Below are positions 46,651 through 51,326 of a stretch of DNA of 51,326 nt, piece after piece; position 1 is the stretch's first letter; each line of letters starts with the position of its first letter. The notes under the pieces are model-generated. The model was not told the DNA's origin, ran no database searches, and worked only from the letters and a program-made list of their open reading frames with translations. Origin of the DNA: Pseudomonadota bacterium (GTDB lineage Bacteria; Pseudomonadota; Alphaproteobacteria; Sphingomonadales; Sphingomonadaceae); assembly GCA_023391375.1 (NCBI GenBank), contig JAEWBB010000007.1, positions 1 to 51,326 on the forward strand, given 5' to 3'. A program made the translations under genes and the position numbers.

Positions 46651-47367
46651 CTAGCCGCCAAGTGCGTGCGCCAGCCGTTCGAGCACCGGCGCGGGCTGGT
46701 CGATCACGTCGCCGTGCGAAGGGACAAGGCGGACAAGGCCGGGCAGCGCAGCCCATCCGCGCAGTTGCGCCGCCAGCGCCTTCTCGTCCTTGATATACAT
46801 CCGCCTCACTAGGCGCGGAACCTGCGGGCGCGGCCCAAACCCCATCAGCCGCGACATCACCCACGCGCCCGGGCCCTGCGGCGTTGCGACATGCCCGATG
46901 ATGTCGTTGGTAACGAGCGTCGTGCCGCCTTCGTGATGCACCAGCATCGCCAGCTCGCCCTCCGCGGTACCGGCGACGACCACCAGTTCGGCGGTCTTGC
47001 CGAGTTTGGCGGTTGTCGCGTCGACCTTCACCGCCTCGCTCACCCCCTTGGCCGACCCGGGTGCGGTGATGACCTTGGCCTTTGGATAGCGTTCGACGAA
47101 CGGGCGGCTGTCGAGCCGGTGGCCGGCATTCGGGATCACGATTAACGCCGGCGCGCCGAGCGTTTCGATCTCCGCCATCTGGTCTTCGTGAAGCGCAACG
47201 GGGGAGAAGATCAGCGACTTGCCCTTAGGCAGCGCGACGACTGTCATCCGGCGCGGGAAATTGCCGAGGGGCATCGGGATCTGGCCGACGACGGTGGCAA
47301 GGCCGGGGGCAAGACTGCGCACCGGGCCATGCGGCAGGACGGTCCATTCATCGTTGAGCCTGGGCAT
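46651..47367 (-). CDS. DUF4336 (metallo-beta-lactamase-like) protein
   Basis: A 238-residue protein with a degenerate metallo-beta-lactamase fold. Typical phrases are DEWTVLPHGPVRSLAPGLATVVG, RMTVVALPKGKSLIFSPVALHED, and PSHGDVIDQPAP near the end. Several residues expected of a full HxHxDH metal site are absent, as in other DUF4336 members. Function unknown. It ends the minus-strand run of the 2-oxoglutarate dehydrogenase genes. Confidence 0.8.
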   Translation of the reverse strand: MPRLNDEWTVLPHGPVRSLAPGLATVVGQIPMPLGNFPRRMTVVALPKGKSLIFSPVALHEDQMAEIETLGAPALIVIPNAGHRLDSRPFVERYPKAKVITAPGSAKGVSEAVKVDATTAKLGKTAELVVVAGTAEGELAMLVHHEGGTTLVTNDIIGHVATPQGPGAWVMSRLMGFGPRPQVPRLVRRMYIKDEKALAAQLRGWAALPGLVRLVPSHGDVIDQPAPVLERLAHALGG

Positions 47368-47408
47368 GGCGGTGGGAACGCGCGGTCCGCCGCGAAAGTG
47401 CCGTTTCC

Positions 47409-47809
47409 CTACCGCTCGAGCGTGTAGCGGACGGCGGGCTTGCCGGCGTCGGCGGCGGCAAAGCCGGTCGCGGACAGGGTCCAGACGCTGTCGATCTTGA
47501 CCGCCTTCTTTCCCGGCGCGGGCAGCATCGAGCCGGTGATGGCCAGCCGCTGGCCGGCCGCACGGACAAGCCCATGACCGACGCCGCCGTCGGAATTGAG
47601 ATAGGTGAATTCGAGGCCGTTGGCGCCGACGCTGTACAGCGTCTCACCGGAATAGACCGCCTTGCCGCCCGCAGTCACGACGTGCGTGTCGCGGACGTGC
47701 GCGCCGTCGTAGACCGATGCGAAGCAGTGCCGGTCGGTGACGTTCGTCGACAACGTCGCGGTAAAACAGTGGCCGATCAGCGCTCCGTAGATGCCGAGCG
47801 GCCCGGCCA

Positions 47810-47810
<1 letters not shown>
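47409..47810 (-). CDS. Hypothetical protein overlapping lpd
   Basis: A 133-residue protein from MAGPLGIYGALIGHCFTATL, with its ATG sharing one base with the lpd stop (TGATG). It is predicted beta-rich, with repeated short strands (THVVTAGGKAVYSGETLYSVG, FTYLNSDGGVGHGLVRA, AVKIDSVWTLSATGFA). No signal peptide or membrane segment is clear. Not recognised; tight coupling to lpd makes it a real gene. Confidence 0.7.
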
Positions 47811-49207
<1,397 letters not shown>

Positions 49208-49290
49208 TCATCCTCGAAGGCATGAGTCGGCGCGCCGAGCGGCGCTTCGGCGGCGACATAGGCAAGCTTCGTGACTTTATCCACCCCGCC

Positions 49291-50418
49291 CTATTTCTGG
49301 CGGACCTTGTCGAGCCCTTCCCCGGCGTCGATCAGCTTGCCCGACCGCTGCTCCTGCACCGCGCGCAGCAGCGTGCGGGCGGCGTTGCGCACCTCGTCCT
49401 GGATGTCGGTGTCTTCGTCCAGGGCCTCGTGGCTGGTCGCATAGGGCTGCCAATAGCCGATGTAGCGGTCGAGTTCGGCCGCCGGGCCGGCGGGCTTCAG
49501 CTGCATGAAGCGCAGCCAGTCGGCCAGGCTCCGGCGGACATTCTCCGCGCCCTCGACGTCGCCGTGCACGACCACCGAGAACACGCGGCCCTCAAGGTGC
49601 CGCGGATAGGGCCAGCCGGCGAGTTCGAGCTGTTTGGCCTTTTTCGCATCCTTGCCGTGGGTCGCACTGGGGTCGGGATTGCCGCCATCGGCGCACACCA
49701 GCCGGTCCATCATCAGCTTCAGCGGCGAGGTCGGCGAGTACCAGTTGACCGGCGTGATGATCATGATGCCATGGGCGCGCACCCACAGCGGGTAGATTTC
49801 GTTCATCCAGTCCTGGGTTTGGCCGAGCGCGTAGTTGGGGTAGCAGCTGCACGGCCAGTGGCAGAGCGCCGCGGCGGTCGAGAAGCAGGCCTTGCAGGGG
49901 TGGATCTTGCGGCCATACTCGCTCGCCAGCCGCGACAGGTCGAGGTGGCGCACCAGCGTGCCGTCGGTGCCGCAGATCTTGCTGGCGATTTCCAGCAGAC
50001 GCCAGCTCTTCGACATCTCACCCGGGCAGGTATTTTCCGAGCGCGACGAGCAATTGATGATCAGGATGCAGGGCGGCTGGTCGGGGTCGTCGTGCTCGGC
50101 CTGCGCCGCGTCAATCGCGGCCTTGGCGGCGATCCAGTCGACCGCGAGGTCGTAGTCGGGATCGGTGAAGCCCGGCCCGGCTTTCTGCGTCACCGGCGAC
50201 TTGCGCGCCTGGTGATAGCCGTCCCACGCGACCTCCGCGATCTTGTCGAGTTCGCCGCGCAATCCATCGAACGCCGGGTCGGCGAACTGCGAGAGAAAAC
50301 GCTCGTGGAAATCCGCCTTGAGCACCCGCGCCGAGGGCATACCCAGTCGCGGGTCGGGCGCGTGGATGCCCTTGGGCGATTTTTCGGTCTTGGCCTCTGC
50401 CTTGGGTGTCTTGCTCAT
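49291..50418 (-). CDS. Flavodoxin-fold NAD(P)H-dependent FMN reductase-like protein with Cys cluster
   Basis: A 375-residue protein. The centre shows a flavodoxin/FMN reductase-type fold: ILIINCSSRSENTCPGEMSKSWRLLEIA (about 116-145), HLDLSRLASEYGRKIHPCKACFSTAAALCHWPCSCYPN with several cysteines, and IMIITPVNWYSPTSPLKLMMDRLVC. The segment CKACFSTAAALCHWPCSC could bind an iron-sulfur cluster or zinc, as in iron-sulfur flavoproteins. About 110 N-terminal residues and a C-terminal helix-rich part are extra. It sits between sucB and lpd, so a redox role near the complex is possible but unproven. Confidence 0.75.
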   Translation of the reverse strand: MSKTPKAEAKTEKSPKGIHAPDPRLGMPSARVLKADFHERFLSQFADPAFDGLRGELDKIAEVAWDGYHQARKSPVTQKAGPGFTDPDYDLAVDWIAAKAAIDAAQAEHDDPDQPPCILIINCSSRSENTCPGEMSKSWRLLEIASKICGTDGTLVRHLDLSRLASEYGRKIHPCKACFSTAAALCHWPCSCYPNYALGQTQDWMNEIYPLWVRAHGIMIITPVNWYSPTSPLKLMMDRLVCADGGNPDPSATHGKDAKKAKQLELAGWPYPRHLEGRVFSVVVHGDVEGAENVRRSLADWLRFMQLKPAGPAAELDRYIGYWQPYATSHEALDEDTDIQDEVRNAARTLLRAVQEQRSGKLIDAGEGLDKVRQK

Positions 50419-50450
50419 GCCCGCTGAACGCGCGGACAGAGCTTTGGTCC

Positions 50451-51326
<876 letters not shown>

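Overview
The window looks like a chromosomal segment of an alphaproteobacterium, most likely of the order Sphingomonadales (Sphingomonas-like). This rests on high GC by eye, a full-length CtrA cell-cycle regulator, a MetH split into two genes, a pyruvate-dehydrogenase E2 with an N-terminal lipoyl domain, and r-proteins with long low-complexity tails. The placement is inference from gene content; no database search was possible. No rRNA, tRNA, CRISPR array, transposase, prophage or recognised defence system was found.

Region 1 (1-15842, all minus strand) is the str-S10-spc translation supercluster. In transcription order it runs rpsL, rpsG, fusA, tuf, a strong terminator, an unrecognised small gene, rpsJ, then rplC-D-W-B, rpsS, rplV, rpsC, rplP, rpmC, rpsQ, rplN-X-E, rpsN, rpsH, rplF, rplR, rpsE, rpmD, rplO and the start of secY. 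Most junctions are overlapping or a few bases apart. Exceptions carry structure: the tuf terminator, a 300-base rpsJ-rplC spacer, and two hairpin-plus-T-tract elements flanking rplO.

Region 2 (16064-22874, minus strand) is a pyruvate dehydrogenase accessory cluster. It holds pdhC (E2), a small membrane protein, a hot-dog thioesterase, three more membrane proteins, lpdA (E3), another membrane protein, a CDF-type transporter and a cupin. Region 3 (23000-28842) holds a universal stress protein, a methionine-sulfoxide reductase, ArfB, an RluA-type pseudouridine synthase, ctrA with a motif-rich promoter, a GFA-family protein between two similar short repeats, Bpt and threonine ammonia-lyase.

Region 4 (28897-38047) has an exported amidohydrolase, DsbD, and a coupled methionine-cycle operon. 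The operon starts with an ArsR-methyltransferase fusion whose start codon lies inside a perfect palindrome, then metF, metH N-part and metH C-part, each joined by ATGA overlaps, with dsbD behind. Region 5 (38221-47367) has two small Asn/Ala/Asp-rich lipoproteins, a membrane-anchored coiled-coil protein, groES-groEL under a CIRCE element, an L,D-transpeptidase, a MATE exporter, SppA, a PepSY protein and a DUF4336 protein.

Region 6 (47409-51326, minus strand) is the 2-oxoglutarate dehydrogenase tail: sucB (cut by the window edge), a cysteine-rich flavodoxin-fold protein, a second lpd and a small unknown gene. The window thus carries both E2-E3 pairs of central carbon metabolism. Nearly everything is core chromosome. 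The points most worth a second look are the unknown gene inside the str-S10 cluster, the hairpins around rplO, S12 with Arg at position 88, the thioesterase lacking its usual Asp, the ArsR-methyltransferase operator, and the 11-residue-repeat lipoprotein.
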